Shown here in pieces: positions 1-8,335 of a stretch of DNA of 25,360 nt. The stretch is taken from NCBI GenBank assembly GCA_937871985.1, contig CALMPB010000138.1, positions 1-25,360 on the forward strand, given 5' to 3'. The first letter of the stretch is position 1; each line of letters starts with the position of its first letter. Source of the DNA: an uncultured Burkholderiaceae bacterium (GTDB lineage: Bacteria; Pseudomonadota; Gammaproteobacteria; Burkholderiales; Burkholderiaceae). Under the pieces are notes generated by a model. The model worked only from the letters and a program-made list of their open reading frames with translations. It did no database searches and was not told the origin of the DNA. A program made the position numbers and the translations under genes.

Positions 1-132
1 GGGGGGCAGCAAGCCGCGCAAGCGGCGCAGCGTGGGGGCTTTTTTATGGAGGATGTTTTGGTACAACGAATCAACGCGGCGGCCCTCGTCGGCCGTGTAG
101 AGGGCGAATTCATGGCAAGGTTCCTGAAATGA
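1..132 (+). CDS. Possible 3' end of an upstream gene, cut by the left edge
   Basis: A reading frame is open from the first base of the window to a TGA at 130-132. The stop overlaps the livH ATG at 129 in an ATGA arrangement, the same coupling seen between livM, livG and livF. The visible 43 codons begin with a Gln/Ala/Gly-rich stretch and end in RFLK. I do not recognise the protein. A shorter alternative is a 28-codon leader peptide starting at ATG 46. The short length means the open frame may be chance; the exact overlap with livH is the only real support. Confidence 0.3.
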   Translation, partial: GGQQAAQAAQRGGFFMEDVLVQRINAAALVGRVEGEFMARFLK

Positions 133-1049
133 ACTCGTCGATAGTCTTTGCCCAGCTTTTGAATGGATTTCAATTCGGCATCCTGCTGTTTCTTTTGTCC
201 GCCGGCCTGACCCTGGTGCTTGGCATCATGAATTTCGTCAACCTGGCCCACGGTTCGCTTTTCATGGCTGGAGCCTATTTTTCGGTCGCCGCCTACAACT
301 GGACGGGATCGTTCTTTGGCGCTGTGCTGCTGGCCATCGTGGCGACCATGCTGCTGGGTTTCATCATGGAACGCCTGGTTCTGGCAAAGCTCTATGCGCG
401 CGATCACCTGTACCAGGTGCTGGCGACGTTCGGGCTCATTCTTTTGCTCAACGAACTTGTGACGATGGTCTGGGGGCGGGCGGCCCTGTATGCCGAGCTG
501 CCGTCGGCCCTGTCCGGCACGGTGAACCTTTTCGGCCTGCATTATTCGGCTTACCGGGCGAGCATCATCGTGGTGGGCCTGCTGATAGGGCTGGCGCTGT
601 ACTGGATGATCAACAAGACGCGCGTGGGGATGCTCATCCGCGCCGGCGCATCGGATGCGCCCATGGTGTCGGCGCTCGGCGTCAACATCAAGCTGGTCAA
701 CCTCCTGGTATTTTGCGCGGGCGCCGGGCTGGCCGGGATTTCGGGCCTGATGGCCGCGCCCATATTGTCGGTGCAATCGGGCATGGGCGATCCGGTGCTG
801 ATCCTCACGCTGGTCGTGATCGTTACGGGGGGCATAGGCTCCATTCGGGGCGCGTTCTATGGCGCGCTCATCGTCGGCATGGTCGAGACGCTTGGGCGCG
901 CTTTCCTGCCCGTCCTGTTCCGGGCGATTCTCGACCCGGCGATGGCCCAGGTGGCGGGGCCCGCCGTCGCTTCGGTGTCCATTTATATTTTGATGATCAT
1001 TGTGCTGGCCATGCGTCCGCAAGGACTATTCCCGGTAAGGCACGGCTAG
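129..1049 (+). CDS. livH: Branched-chain amino acid-type ABC transporter permease (LivH)
   Basis: First of two inner-membrane permeases of a Liv-type importer. The 306-residue length is normal for LivH. The protein is strongly hydrophobic with about eight membrane segments. It carries family-typical stretches: GLTLVLGIMNFVNLAHGSLF near residues 26-45, and GGIGSIRGAFYGALIVG near 235-251, the cytoplasmic loop that docks on the ATPases. The start is the ATG at 129, with AAGG at 117-120 as a modest ribosome site. Paralogues of this transporter often carry aromatic acids or amides in soil betaproteobacteria, and the aromatic genes that follow favour that role, but the substrate cannot be read from a permease. 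No periplasmic binding protein gene is in the window. Confidence 0.93.
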   Translation: MNSSIVFAQLLNGFQFGILLFLLSAGLTLVLGIMNFVNLAHGSLFMAGAYFSVAAYNWTGSFFGAVLLAIVATMLLGFIMERLVLAKLYARDHLYQVLATFGLILLLNELVTMVWGRAALYAELPSALSGTVNLFGLHYSAYRASIIVVGLLIGLALYWMINKTRVGMLIRAGASDAPMVSALGVNIKLVNLLVFCAGAGLAGISGLMAAPILSVQSGMGDPVLILTLVVIVTGGIGSIRGAFYGALIVGMVETLGRAFLPVLFRAILDPAMAQVAGPAVASVSIYILMIIVLAMRPQGLFPVRHG

Positions 1050-1106
1050 TGTGCCTGGCCGATTCGAACGCATGAACCAATCAAACAGCACACCAGGACG
1101 TTTCAG

Positions 1107-2153
1107 ATGAATACAACACAGAATCTTCAGGGCGCCTCGGCTGCAGCGCCCGTCTCGCAAGCGCGAAAGCCGGGCCGGCCCTGGCTGCGGGTAGCTGCGC
1201 CTTTGGCCATCGTCATTGTCCTGGCCCTGGTGCCGGTCGCAACGTACCTGACCGCCGAGCCTTTTTACATCACGCTGGTGTCGCGCATCATGATCGTCGC
1301 GCTGGCCGCGGTGGGATTGAACCTGGTGCTCGGCTACGGTGGAATGGTCAGTTTCGGGCACGCGCTTTATATCGGCATTGGAGCCTACGCGGTCGGCATC
1401 CTGTCGTCTTATGGCATTACCGATGGCTGGGTGCAGCTTGCGGTGGCTCTGGCGGCGGGTACGGCGGCGGCGACGGTCATCGGACTGGTCTGCTCGCGAA
1501 CCAGCGGCGTGGGGTACATCATGATCACGCTGGCCTTCGCCCAGATGTTCTACTCGCTGGCGATCAGCTTCAAGGCGTTCGGCGGCGAGGACGGCATGCC
1601 GCTGCCCAAGCGCAGCGACTTCGGCATCATCAACATCGATAACAACGTCGTGCTGTATTACGTTATTTTCGCCATTCTTTTTCTCGTGGTGTTTTTCTTC
1701 CACAAGCTCATCCATGCCAGGTTCGGCATGGTGCTGCGAGGCAGCAAGTCCAACAAGCGGCGCATGGGCGCCCTGGGGTTCCCGGTGTTGCGCTACCAGC
1801 TTACGGCCTACGTGATTTCGGCATTGGTATGCGTGGTCGCCGGGTTGCTGCTTGCCAATCTGGCACGCTTCGTGTCGCCTTCCTACATGCACTGGACTTT
1901 TTCCGGCGACCTGATCGTCATGGCGGTATTGGGAGGCATGGCGTCCCTGATGGGGCCGATCGTCGGCGCGGCGGCATGGCTGGTTCTGGAGGAACTGCTG
2001 TCGTCGCTGTCCCTGGATTTGCCCTGGGGCCTGGACGACTACATTCATACGCACTGGCTGGCGGTCATGGGGCTTTTTGTGATTGTCATCACCATCACGC
2101 TCAAGCACGGGCTGTACGGCGTGGTGCTTTCCGGAAAAGGGAGGGCGTCATGA
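1107..2153 (+). CDS. livM: Branched-chain amino acid-type ABC transporter permease (LivM)
   Basis: Second permease of the Liv-type importer, 348 residues. A basic N-terminal tail of about 35 residues precedes the first membrane segment. The LivM-typical stretch LNLVLGYGGMVSFGHALYIG lies near residues 71-90 and GGMASLMGPIVGAA near 276-289. It follows livH by 57 bases and ends in an ATGA overlap with livG, so livM and livG are probably translationally coupled. LivH and LivM are expected to form the heterodimeric channel in the cytoplasmic membrane. No truncation is visible. Confidence 0.93.
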   Translation: MNTTQNLQGASAAAPVSQARKPGRPWLRVAAPLAIVIVLALVPVATYLTAEPFYITLVSRIMIVALAAVGLNLVLGYGGMVSFGHALYIGIGAYAVGILSSYGITDGWVQLAVALAAGTAAATVIGLVCSRTSGVGYIMITLAFAQMFYSLAISFKAFGGEDGMPLPKRSDFGIINIDNNVVLYYVIFAILFLVVFFFHKLIHARFGMVLRGSKSNKRRMGALGFPVLRYQLTAYVISALVCVVAGLLLANLARFVSPSYMHWTFSGDLIVMAVLGGMASLMGPIVGAAAWLVLEELLSSLSLDLPWGLDDYIHTHWLAVMGLFVIVITITLKHGLYGVVLSGKGRAS

Positions 2154-2902
2154 ACATACTTTCCGTCACCGGCCTCGTCAAACGCTTCGGCGGCCTGCTG
2201 GCGACCGATCACCTCGACCTTGAAGTCGAGGCGGGCCAGATCCACGCCGTCATCGGCCCCAACGGCGCGGGCAAGACCACACTGATGAACCAGCTTTCGG
2301 GCGACATCACGCCGACCGAGGGCCGCATCGTCTTCGAAGGCAAAGACATTACAGGGCAGCGTCCTTATCAGCGTGCTCTGGCCGGCATTGCGCGGTCGTT
2401 CCAGATCAGTTCCGTGTTCAACGAGTTCTCGGTCCTGGAAAATACCCTGATGGCCGTTCAGGCCCGCAGCCGGCACAGCTTCCGGTTCTGGAAGCCCGTG
2501 CTCCAGGACAAGCAGTTGGTCGAGCCGGCCCGCCAGGCGGTCGAGCGCGCCGGTCTGGGGCGGGAAATGCATACGCCGGTCGGGCAACTGGCGCATGGCG
2601 CGCGGCGCCAGCTCGAGATCGCCATGGCGCTGGCAATGCAGCCGAAGCTGTTGCTGCTGGACGAACCCATGGCAGGAATGAGCCAGCAAGAATCGCAAGA
2701 GGTGGTCGCGCTGTTGCAAAGCCTCAAGGGCGAGTACAGCATTCTGCTCGTGGAGCACGATATGGATGCCGTGTTTGCGCTGGCCGATCGAATTACCGTC
2801 GTGGTGTACGGCCGGCCCGTCGCCTGCGGCACGGCAGACGATATCCGCTGCAACGACGAGGTAAAGGCCGCCTATCTCGGCGACCAGGAGGAAACGGTAT
2901 GA
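2150..2902 (+). CDS. livG: Branched-chain amino acid-type ABC transporter ATP-binding protein (LivG)
   Basis: Cytoplasmic ATPase, 250 residues from the ATG at 2150, which overlaps the livM stop. The frame is open further upstream, but this start gives the family's normal length and N-terminus. Walker A is GPNGAGKT at residues 36-43. The signature loop is a degenerate LAHGARRQ at 147-154, usual for LivG where the first Ser-Gly-Gly is relaxed. Walker B is LLLLDEP at 167-173 and the switch histidine is H203 in VEHD. It pairs with LivF to power LivHM and shares a four-base overlap with livF. Confidence 0.93.
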   Translation: MNILSVTGLVKRFGGLLATDHLDLEVEAGQIHAVIGPNGAGKTTLMNQLSGDITPTEGRIVFEGKDITGQRPYQRALAGIARSFQISSVFNEFSVLENTLMAVQARSRHSFRFWKPVLQDKQLVEPARQAVERAGLGREMHTPVGQLAHGARRQLEIAMALAMQPKLLLLDEPMAGMSQQESQEVVALLQSLKGEYSILLVEHDMDAVFALADRITVVVYGRPVACGTADDIRCNDEVKAAYLGDQEETV

Positions 2903-3609
2903 CGGCGCTGCTTTCGATCAACGATTTGCAGACTTCCTATGGCACCAGCCAGGTTCTTTTCGGGGTTTCCTTCGAGGTGTCGGCGGGACAATGCGTAACG
3001 CTCATCGGCCGCAACGGCATGGGTAAAAGCACGACGATCAACACCATCATGGGATGGGTGCCGCCCAGATCCGGCAAGGTGAGTTTTGCGGGAATGGACA
3101 TCACCGGCCATGCTCCGTACCAGGTTGCCAAGGCGGGGATCGGCCTGGTGCCGGAAGGCCGGCGCATTTTTCCCACGCTTACCGTCAGGGAGAATCTGGT
3201 GGCGACGGCTGCCCACCGGTCGGAGCGCGGCAATCCCTGGAACATCGATAAAGTCTATCAAATGTTCCCCCGCCTGAAAGAGCGTGAACGCAACCTCGGT
3301 TCGAACCTGTCCGGCGGCGAGCAGCAAATGCTGGCGATAGGCCGGGCCCTGCTGACCAATCCTTCGCTGCTTATCCTGGACGAGGCCACCGAGGGGCTTG
3401 CGCCGGTGATCCGCGCCGAAATCTGGAAATCCCTCGAAAACCTGAAGGCTTCGGGCCTGGCGTTGATCGTCATCGATAAAAACATCGGCCCTTTGCTCCG
3501 GGTGGGCGATCATCATTACATCGTCGAGAAGGGCCGCATCGTATGGGATGGCGATTCGGCTCAGCTTCGTTCCCAGCCGGAGCTGTTGCGCGAATACGTG
3601 GGAGTCTGA
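2899..3609 (+). CDS. livF: Branched-chain amino acid-type ABC transporter ATP-binding protein (LivF)
   Basis: Second cytoplasmic ATPase of the importer, 236 residues, typical for LivF. Walker A is GRNGMGKST at 37-45, the signature is LSGGEQ at 137-142 and Walker B is LLILDE at 157-162. Where LivF usually reads VEQN after the last core strand, this one reads VIDKN at 191-195, so the switch position holds lysine rather than glutamine or histidine. LivF proteins are tolerant here, and the partner LivG keeps its histidine. The start overlaps the livG stop (ATGA), with GGAGGAAA upstream as a good ribosome site. It is the last gene of the transporter operon before the MarR regulator. Confidence 0.93.
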   Translation: MTALLSINDLQTSYGTSQVLFGVSFEVSAGQCVTLIGRNGMGKSTTINTIMGWVPPRSGKVSFAGMDITGHAPYQVAKAGIGLVPEGRRIFPTLTVRENLVATAAHRSERGNPWNIDKVYQMFPRLKERERNLGSNLSGGEQQMLAIGRALLTNPSLLILDEATEGLAPVIRAEIWKSLENLKASGLALIVIDKNIGPLLRVGDHHYIVEKGRIVWDGDSAQLRSQPELLREYVGV

Positions 3610-3686
3610 CCCACCGTTTTCAGTTCATGTAAGATTTGGCCTTATCGCTGATTATTTCGAATCAATGCAGTGGCAAAGGCATAACG

Positions 3687-4184
3687 GTGGATCAAAGCAC
3701 GACTTACCCAGAATTGAACCTTAATCGAGGCTTGCGTCACGATAACGTGGGCCGCCTGCTGATGGAGGGGTGGGGCTATTTCGAAGTCGCCTTGATGCGC
3801 CGGATCCACGAGTCGGGCTTCACCATGATCCGCCGCGTGCATTTCAAGGTACTTCGCCATCTCGATCTCGACGGAACCCGCATCGTGGAGCTTGCCTCGC
3901 GCGCGGGCATCACCAAGGGCTCCATGGGCCAGATCGTGAAGGAATGCGAGCAGTTGGGCCTGGTGACGCTGCATGCCGATCCGCGCGACGCCCGGGCGAA
4001 GGTCGTTGCGTTCGCGGAGCAGGGGGTTGTCCTGATGGGCGTCATTCGCAACGCCATCATGCAGGTTCAAGCGGAAATGATGGCGGCCATGGGAGAAGAA
4101 GATGGCGCCGTGGTGCTGCGCGCACTGCAGGCGCTGCGCGTGTATTTTGCCGAAAAGGAAGGCGCCCAGGCTTTCCGCGACTAA
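3687..4184 (+). CDS. MarR-family transcriptional regulator
   Basis: Winged-helix regulator of about 165 residues. The core ILxHLDLDGTRIVELASRAGITKGSMGQIVKECEQLGLV-like region is the MarR DNA-binding domain: helix-turn-helix near residues 65-90, followed by a wing rich in DPRDARAK near 100-107. I chose the GTG at 3687 because AAAGG sits at 3675-3679 at good spacing; the frame also allows a TTG at 3636 without a ribosome site. It follows livF by 77 bases on the same strand, so it may be cotranscribed and control uptake in response to an aromatic ligand, as many MarR proteins do. The ligand is unknown. Confidence 0.85.
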   Translation: MDQSTTYPELNLNRGLRHDNVGRLLMEGWGYFEVALMRRIHESGFTMIRRVHFKVLRHLDLDGTRIVELASRAGITKGSMGQIVKECEQLGLVTLHADPRDARAKVVAFAEQGVVLMGVIRNAIMQVQAEMMAAMGEEDGAVVLRALQALRVYFAEKEGAQAFRD

Positions 4185-4218
4185 AGCGCAAGCGGGGTCG
4201 GTTCAGGTAAGGCTGCCT

Positions 4219-4257
4219 GGCCCGGCTTCGAGTTTCGATTCGAAGGGATTCCGGGCC
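4219..4257. terminator. Strong hairpin between convergent genes
   Basis: GGCCCGG (4219-4225) pairs with CCGGGCC (4251-4257), and inside it CTTCGA (4226-4231) pairs with TCGAAG (4240-4245), leaving a five-base bulge GGATT on one side. It lies between the MarR gene and the convergent EthD-like gene. There is no T-tract on either side, so intrinsic termination is uncertain; a bidirectional transcript-end structure is the likeliest role. Confidence 0.45.
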
Positions 4258-4274
4258 TGGGCGCGGGTGGGTTT

Positions 4275-4610
4275 TCAGCCTGGCATTACCGCATGCGTCA
4301 CGGTTTGATTCGCGTGCTTTATCGTTCCTTCGAACAAAGGCAGGACGGCATTGGCGTAATGCGTTCGCAGCTCCTGGCGCACTGGCGTGGCAAGGGCGGC
4401 TTCCAGATCCTGCTTGCTGTCGAAGCAAAATTGTATGGTGGCATAGATGGCGGGCGCGCCTTCGTCGACTTCATCGGCAACCAGCATGTTTGCCCAGCGA
4501 ATGCGCGGGAAGCGCCGGTATAGTTCCACGACCCCGTGCAATTGGGCGTCCAGCTCGGCTTTTTTGCCGGCAACCGGCTGCCCGATGAAGTATCCGCATC
4601 TTACGTACAT
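4275..4610 (-). CDS. Small EthD-like dimeric alpha/beta-barrel protein
   Basis: A 111-residue protein starting MYVRCGYF, with a strand-helix-strand-strand-helix-strand pattern like the EthD/antibiotic-monooxygenase-type ferredoxin-like fold. A conserved-looking middle section, APAIYATIQFCFDS near residues 52-65, is followed by a helix (QDLEAAL) and the C-terminal PLFEGT. Such proteins act as small dimers in degradation pathways, as isomerases, decarboxylases or chaperone-like partners; no catalytic residue can be assigned here. GGAG lies about nine bases before the start. It is 21 bases downstream of the VOC gene on the same strand, so the two are probably one transcript. Confidence 0.7.
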   Translation of the reverse strand: MYVRCGYFIGQPVAGKKAELDAQLHGVVELYRRFPRIRWANMLVADEVDEGAPAIYATIQFCFDSKQDLEAALATPVRQELRTHYANAVLPLFEGTIKHANQTVTHAVMPG

Positions 4611-4631
4611 ATGTTCAGCTCCGGGTGACGA

Positions 4632-5231
4632 CTAGTGAGCCGCTTCGACGTACGGGTTCATTTTCGGGGCGATTTGGTCGCGCCACTCGCCATAGGGCTG
4701 GAAGCCTTCGCTGGATTCGCACATGGACTTGGTCAGCTCGTAGATTTCCTCGTCGGTTTTGCTGAAGTCCAGCGGGATGAGGAAGGGCTGCTTGATGTAC
4801 CAGTCGGTGTCGACGAAGAACTCCAGGTTGTTGCCTTCGGGATCGTGGGCGTAGATGCTCCAGGCCACGCCGTGGTTTGCCGGGAACACGCTGTCGCCGC
4901 CGCCCGCGTTCAGGCGTTCAAGGATGTCGCGCAGGTCGGGCAGCGAAGCCACCTTGAAGGAAATCTGGTTGATGCTGGGCCCGAACTGCGGGTTTGCCGT
5001 GTTGGGGGGCAGTTGGGCCGGGCGGCCCGTGGCAAGCACGATTTGATGGTGATCTTGCGGATCGCGTGAAAGAAAAACCAGTTGCATGCCACCGGCCAGG
5101 CCGCGATCGGTTACCGTAAAGCCCAGAACCTTGGTGTAGAACTCTTCCATGGCTTCGAGGTTTTTGACGCTTAGCCCCATGTGGCTGAATTTAAGGTTGG
5201 CGGCGCCGGTACGCGCTGTTGTCGCTGTCAT
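4632..5231 (-). CDS. VOC-family (glyoxalase/extradiol-dioxygenase fold) protein
   Basis: A 199-residue single vicinal-oxygen-chelate module with a C-terminal tail of about 55 residues. The start MTATTART at 5231 has GGAGACC just upstream. Candidate metal ligands by position in the fold are H17 in SHMGLSV and E137 in NNLEFFVD; the position of the usual second histidine is Q89 in NQISFKV. Gln at that place is known in glyoxalase-type members but not in classical type I extradiol dioxygenases, which are also about 290 residues with two modules. It is therefore a VOC enzyme of unassigned reaction, possibly an isomerase, lyase or small dioxygenase in the aromatic pathway. It sits between a LysR gene and an EthD-like gene on the same strand. 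Confidence 0.82.
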   Translation of the reverse strand: MTATTARTGAANLKFSHMGLSVKNLEAMEEFYTKVLGFTVTDRGLAGGMQLVFLSRDPQDHHQIVLATGRPAQLPPNTANPQFGPSINQISFKVASLPDLRDILERLNAGGGDSVFPANHGVAWSIYAHDPEGNNLEFFVDTDWYIKQPFLIPLDFSKTDEEIYELTKSMCESSEGFQPYGEWRDQIAPKMNPYVEAAH

Positions 5232-5311
5232 AGTGGTCTCCGTTTGCGTGGGCTGTTTGGGTGCGCCCAGGGGTTTGCCGTCGCAGTGAATGGTGCGATG
5301 ATCGTTATAGT

Positions 5312-5330
5312 TGGTATGGTGGCAGTACCA
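5312..5330. promoter_or_regulatory. Inverted repeat with LysR-type spacing upstream of the VOC gene
   Basis: TGGTA (5312-5316) and TACCA (5326-5330) form an inverted repeat with nine bases between; it contains a T-N11-A core (5315, 5327), the usual LysR-family box. It lies 81 bases upstream of the VOC start and just past the lysR gene. A TTGACA on the minus strand (5344-5339) is nearby but has no good -10 at normal spacing. Binding by the neighbouring LysR is inference. Confidence 0.35.
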
Positions 5331-5373
5331 TTTGGGCTTGTCAAACCTTTTCAGGCCGCGACTGATGCCATTT

Positions 5374-6297
5374 TCATACCGCTGAACGCGTCTTGCGTTC
5401 ATTCTCCAGATGCACGCTGGCCCGGCGGATCATGTCGCAAAAATATTCGACGGCGGGCGTTGGCGGCAGGCCCGAACGGCGCACCAGGCAAACGGGGGGT
5501 TCGGGCAAAGGTTCTTTGACTTTGATGATGTCGAGCGTGGCGCCCGTCATGGCCAGTTCGGCGAACTGGACGGGCAGGGCGGCTACCATGTCGGTGGTGG
5601 TCAGGGCTGTCAAGAACATAAGCGCCGAGTGGGCGCGCAGGACCAGCTTGGGCTTGGGCAGGCCGTATTGGGCAAACAAGGGCCCCAGTTCTTCCTCGGG
5701 CTTGAACGTGACCGACGTGGTGACCCATTCGGCATCGACGAGTTCGCTTAGCGAACGCGCCCCGGCCAATGGGTGGCCTTTCCGGCAAAGAATGACGCGA
5801 GTATTGTCGATGAGTTTTTCGACGAGCAGGTCGGGCGCCGGCGATGGCATCAGTATCGGCCCCACGTAGCAGTCGAGCGTACCGCTTTTCAGCAGCGGCT
5901 CCACGGTTGGAAACAGCCCGTCGCGCACGTTCAGGACGACTTCGGGGTAGCGGGCGCGAAATGCCTTGATCGCATAGGGAAAAAGCGCGATCTGGGAGAC
6001 GGTCGAAAGACCGACGTAGACCGAGCCCGTGGCGCTGCCCCGCAGTTGTTCGATTTCTTCCTGGGCGCGCCGGACTTCGCTTTGTATGATTTGCGCGCGC
6101 GTCAGGAAGCGCTGGCCCGTGGGAGTCAGGCTGATTCCCTTGGCTTCCCGATCGAACAGCGAGACATCCAGTTCGCGCTCCAGCTCTTGTATGCTGCGGG
6201 TCAGCGCCGACTGCGCCACGCCCAGATGACGCGCCGCAGCACGGACGCTGCCGTGTTCGGCAATCGCCAGCAGATTACGAACCTGGATGAGTTTCAT
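5374..6297 (-). CDS. LysR-family transcriptional regulator
   Basis: A 307-residue LysR regulator starting MKLIQVRNLLAIAEHGSV, normal length. The N-terminal winged helix-turn-helix is at about residues 10-60 (AAARHLGVAQSALTRSIQELE, then LFDREAKGISLTPTG). The rest is a two-lobed periplasmic-binding-protein-like effector domain. The start at 6297 gives the standard N-terminus; the frame continues 15 codons upstream without support. It is divergent from the FAD hydroxylase gene across a 302-base gap, the classical LysR layout, and it is upstream of the VOC and EthD-like genes on the same strand. Control of either unit by an aromatic effector is likely but not shown. Confidence 0.9.
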   Translation of the reverse strand: MKLIQVRNLLAIAEHGSVRAAARHLGVAQSALTRSIQELERELDVSLFDREAKGISLTPTGQRFLTRAQIIQSEVRRAQEEIEQLRGSATGSVYVGLSTVSQIALFPYAIKAFRARYPEVVLNVRDGLFPTVEPLLKSGTLDCYVGPILMPSPAPDLLVEKLIDNTRVILCRKGHPLAGARSLSELVDAEWVTTSVTFKPEEELGPLFAQYGLPKPKLVLRAHSALMFLTALTTTDMVAALPVQFAELAMTGATLDIIKVKEPLPEPPVCLVRRSGLPPTPAVEYFCDMIRRASVHLENERKTRSAV

Positions 6298-6599
6298 GAT
6301 GATGCCTGTCTCGTATCGATTGGATCCCGCAAGGGGGCGCATCTTGCCCGGACAAGAGCGAACCTTGGCGTACCTTCATATCTTATCTGATTAATTCTAG
6401 GCATCGTTCGAAAACATTTGCCATCTTCTCCGTGCAAGGGGCGCTGGGTATATTCCATGATACGCAACGGGGCGGTTCCGAAAGCACGGCAATACCCATA
6501 CGCGCTGTTCGGTTGATGCGCAGGCGCAAGCCGGGCAGGCGGCATATTGGCATGGTGGTATTTCTCAAACGAACGGCCCGGCGCCATAACGTATAAAAC
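6298..6599. other. Divergent intergenic region lysR / FAD hydroxylase
   Basis: A 302-base gap between divergent genes. An AT-rich patch at about 6377-6400 is the likeliest site of the lysR promoter and LysR binding, but I could not fix a -35/-10 pair or a clean palindrome. TTGCCA at 6418-6423 and TATATT at 6449-6454 are promoter-like but 25 bases apart, too far to call. No small gene or RNA was recognised. Confidence 0.4.
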
Positions 6600-8255
6600 A
6601 TGGAAGCAAAACCAGTGAACACGACAACATCCACACGCGTTGAAACGCAGGTCCTTATCGTCGGGGCCGGGCCGGTGGGGCAGGGGCTGGCCATCGAGCT
6701 TGGATTGCACGGCATCGACTGCATGGTCATCGACAAGAACGAACGCGTGGGCACGGCGCCCCGCGCGAAAACCACCAATATCCGCACGCGCGAGCATTTC
6801 CGGCGCTGGGGGATTGCCGAAGCCCTGCGTGAGGCTTCCCCGCTGGGCATTTATTATCCGTCCAACGTCATCTTCACCACCCGCTTGTCGGGCTACCAGT
6901 TGGCCAGATTCGACAACGCCTTGTATTGCGGCACGGGGCGCAATCCGTTGTTCTCCGAGCATGCGCAGTGGATTCCCCAATATACCGTCGAGCAAATCAT
7001 GCGCGACCGCCTCTCCACTTTGCCTTCCGTGCGGCTGCAATTGCAATGCGAGCTGCTCAGGTTCGAGCAGAGCGACGACCATGTCGTCGCCCACCTCGAC
7101 GATACGAAGAACGGCGTATCCATGGAGGTCAAGGCGCAGTATCTCATCGGATGCGACGGCCCGCGCAGCCTCGTTCGCGATGCCATCGGCGCAAAGCTCG
7201 AAGGCACTTACGGCCTGTCCAGGAACTACAACTTCGTATTCAGGGCGCCGGGGCTGGCCAAGGCGCATCATCACGGCCCGGCCATCATGTATTGGCAGGT
7301 CAACAGCGACGTGCCCAGCCTGATCGGCCCCATGGACACCGGCGATCGTTGGTTCTTCATGCCCACGGGCCTGGCGCCTGGCGTGCACATCACCAAGGAA
7401 GAAGCGCCCGCCCTCATCCGCAAGGCTACCGGCATCGACCTGCCGTACGAAATAATCAGCGCGGACGAATGGACGGCGAGCCGGCTGCTGGCCACCCATT
7501 ATCGCGACCGGCGCGTATTTCTGGCCGGCGATGCGGCGCATATGCATCCCCCCTTCGGCGGCTTCGGCATGAATATGGGTGTGGGCGACGCGGTCGACCT
7601 GGGCTGGAAGCTGGCGGCCGTGCTGCAGGGCTGGGGCGGCGCGAAGCTGCTGGACAGCTACGAGCGCGAGCGCCGTCCTGTGCATGTCCATGTCATGGGC
7701 GAGGCGACCAATAATCACAGCCTCATGAGCAATGCCCTGCTGGAAAGCGGCATCGAGGACGATACGCCCGAGGGCGAGGCGACTCGCGAGCACGCCGGCC
7801 GGCGCATCCAGGCGGGCAAGCTGTCCGAGTTCTATACGCTTGGAACCATTCTGGGCGATTGCTACGCCGATTCGCCGGTGATCGATCGCAGCGGCTATGC
7901 CAAGCCTGACGACGCCAAGCGCGATTTCCTCAACTACATTCCGTGTTCCGAGCCCGGCTATCGCGCGCCGCATGCGTGGCTGCACGACGGCAGTTCGCTG
8001 TACGACCATTTCGGATCCGGCCTGACGCTTCTGGTTTCGGCGCCGGAAGGCGAAGCCTCGGTCGCCGCGATCACCGCCGATGCGGCGCGCCTGAATATTC
8101 CGCTTACGGTCATCCGGCCCGAGATCGGGGCTATCCAGGGCCTGTATCCCCGCGCCCTGACCCTCATCAGGACGGATCAGCACGTTGCCTGGACGGGCGA
8201 CACATGGCCCGCGGGTGGTCAGGCGCTGGCTGTGGCCACGGGGCTCGATATTTGA
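6600..8255 (+). CDS. FAD-dependent aromatic monooxygenase (MhpA/TfdB-type)
   Basis: A class A flavoprotein hydroxylase of 551 residues. The dinucleotide fold GAGPVG is at residues 22-27, the CDGPRS motif of the NADPH/FAD region is near 184-190, and the second FAD motif LAGDAAHMHPPFGGFGMN begins near 309. The C-terminal part is a thioredoxin-like domain ending in a TDQHVAWTGD variant of the RPDxxxAWRG motif. Relatives hydroxylate phenols or 3-hydroxyphenylpropionate-type substrates ortho to an existing hydroxyl, using NAD(P)H and O2. The start is uncertain: ATG 6600 lacks a ribosome site, while GTG 6615 has GGAAG eight bases before it. It is cotranscribed with Rieske oxygenase 1, 80 bases downstream. 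The exact substrate cannot be read, so no symbol is given. Confidence 0.9.
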   Translation: MEAKPVNTTTSTRVETQVLIVGAGPVGQGLAIELGLHGIDCMVIDKNERVGTAPRAKTTNIRTREHFRRWGIAEALREASPLGIYYPSNVIFTTRLSGYQLARFDNALYCGTGRNPLFSEHAQWIPQYTVEQIMRDRLSTLPSVRLQLQCELLRFEQSDDHVVAHLDDTKNGVSMEVKAQYLIGCDGPRSLVRDAIGAKLEGTYGLSRNYNFVFRAPGLAKAHHHGPAIMYWQVNSDVPSLIGPMDTGDRWFFMPTGLAPGVHITKEEAPALIRKATGIDLPYEIISADEWTASRLLATHYRDRRVFLAGDAAHMHPPFGGFGMNMGVGDAVDLGWKLAAVLQGWGGAKLLDSYERERRPVHVHVMGEATNNHSLMSNALLESGIEDDTPEGEATREHAGRRIQAGKLSEFYTLGTILGDCYADSPVIDRSGYAKPDDAKRDFLNYIPCSEPGYRAPHAWLHDGSSLYDHFGSGLTLLVSAPEGEASVAAITADAARLNIPLTVIRPEIGAIQGLYPRALTLIRTDQHVAWTGDTWPAGGQALAVATGLDI

Positions 8256-8335
8256 ATTGATCGTTGTATAGCCGGCATGCCAGTCGAAAAACATAACAAG
8301 GACCACGGCAAGCCACATGGAGAATGGAGACAAAC

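Noticed and set aside
11..45. Hairpin-like GCCGC-GCAA-GCGGC followed by a T-run, as a terminator before livH
   Set aside because: Thirteen bases separate the stem from the T-run, and an open reading frame passes through it into an ATGA overlap with livH, which fits coding DNA better.
4632..5231. Calling the VOC protein an extradiol ring-cleavage dioxygenase
   Set aside because: Too short, one module only, and the second metal His is replaced by Gln.
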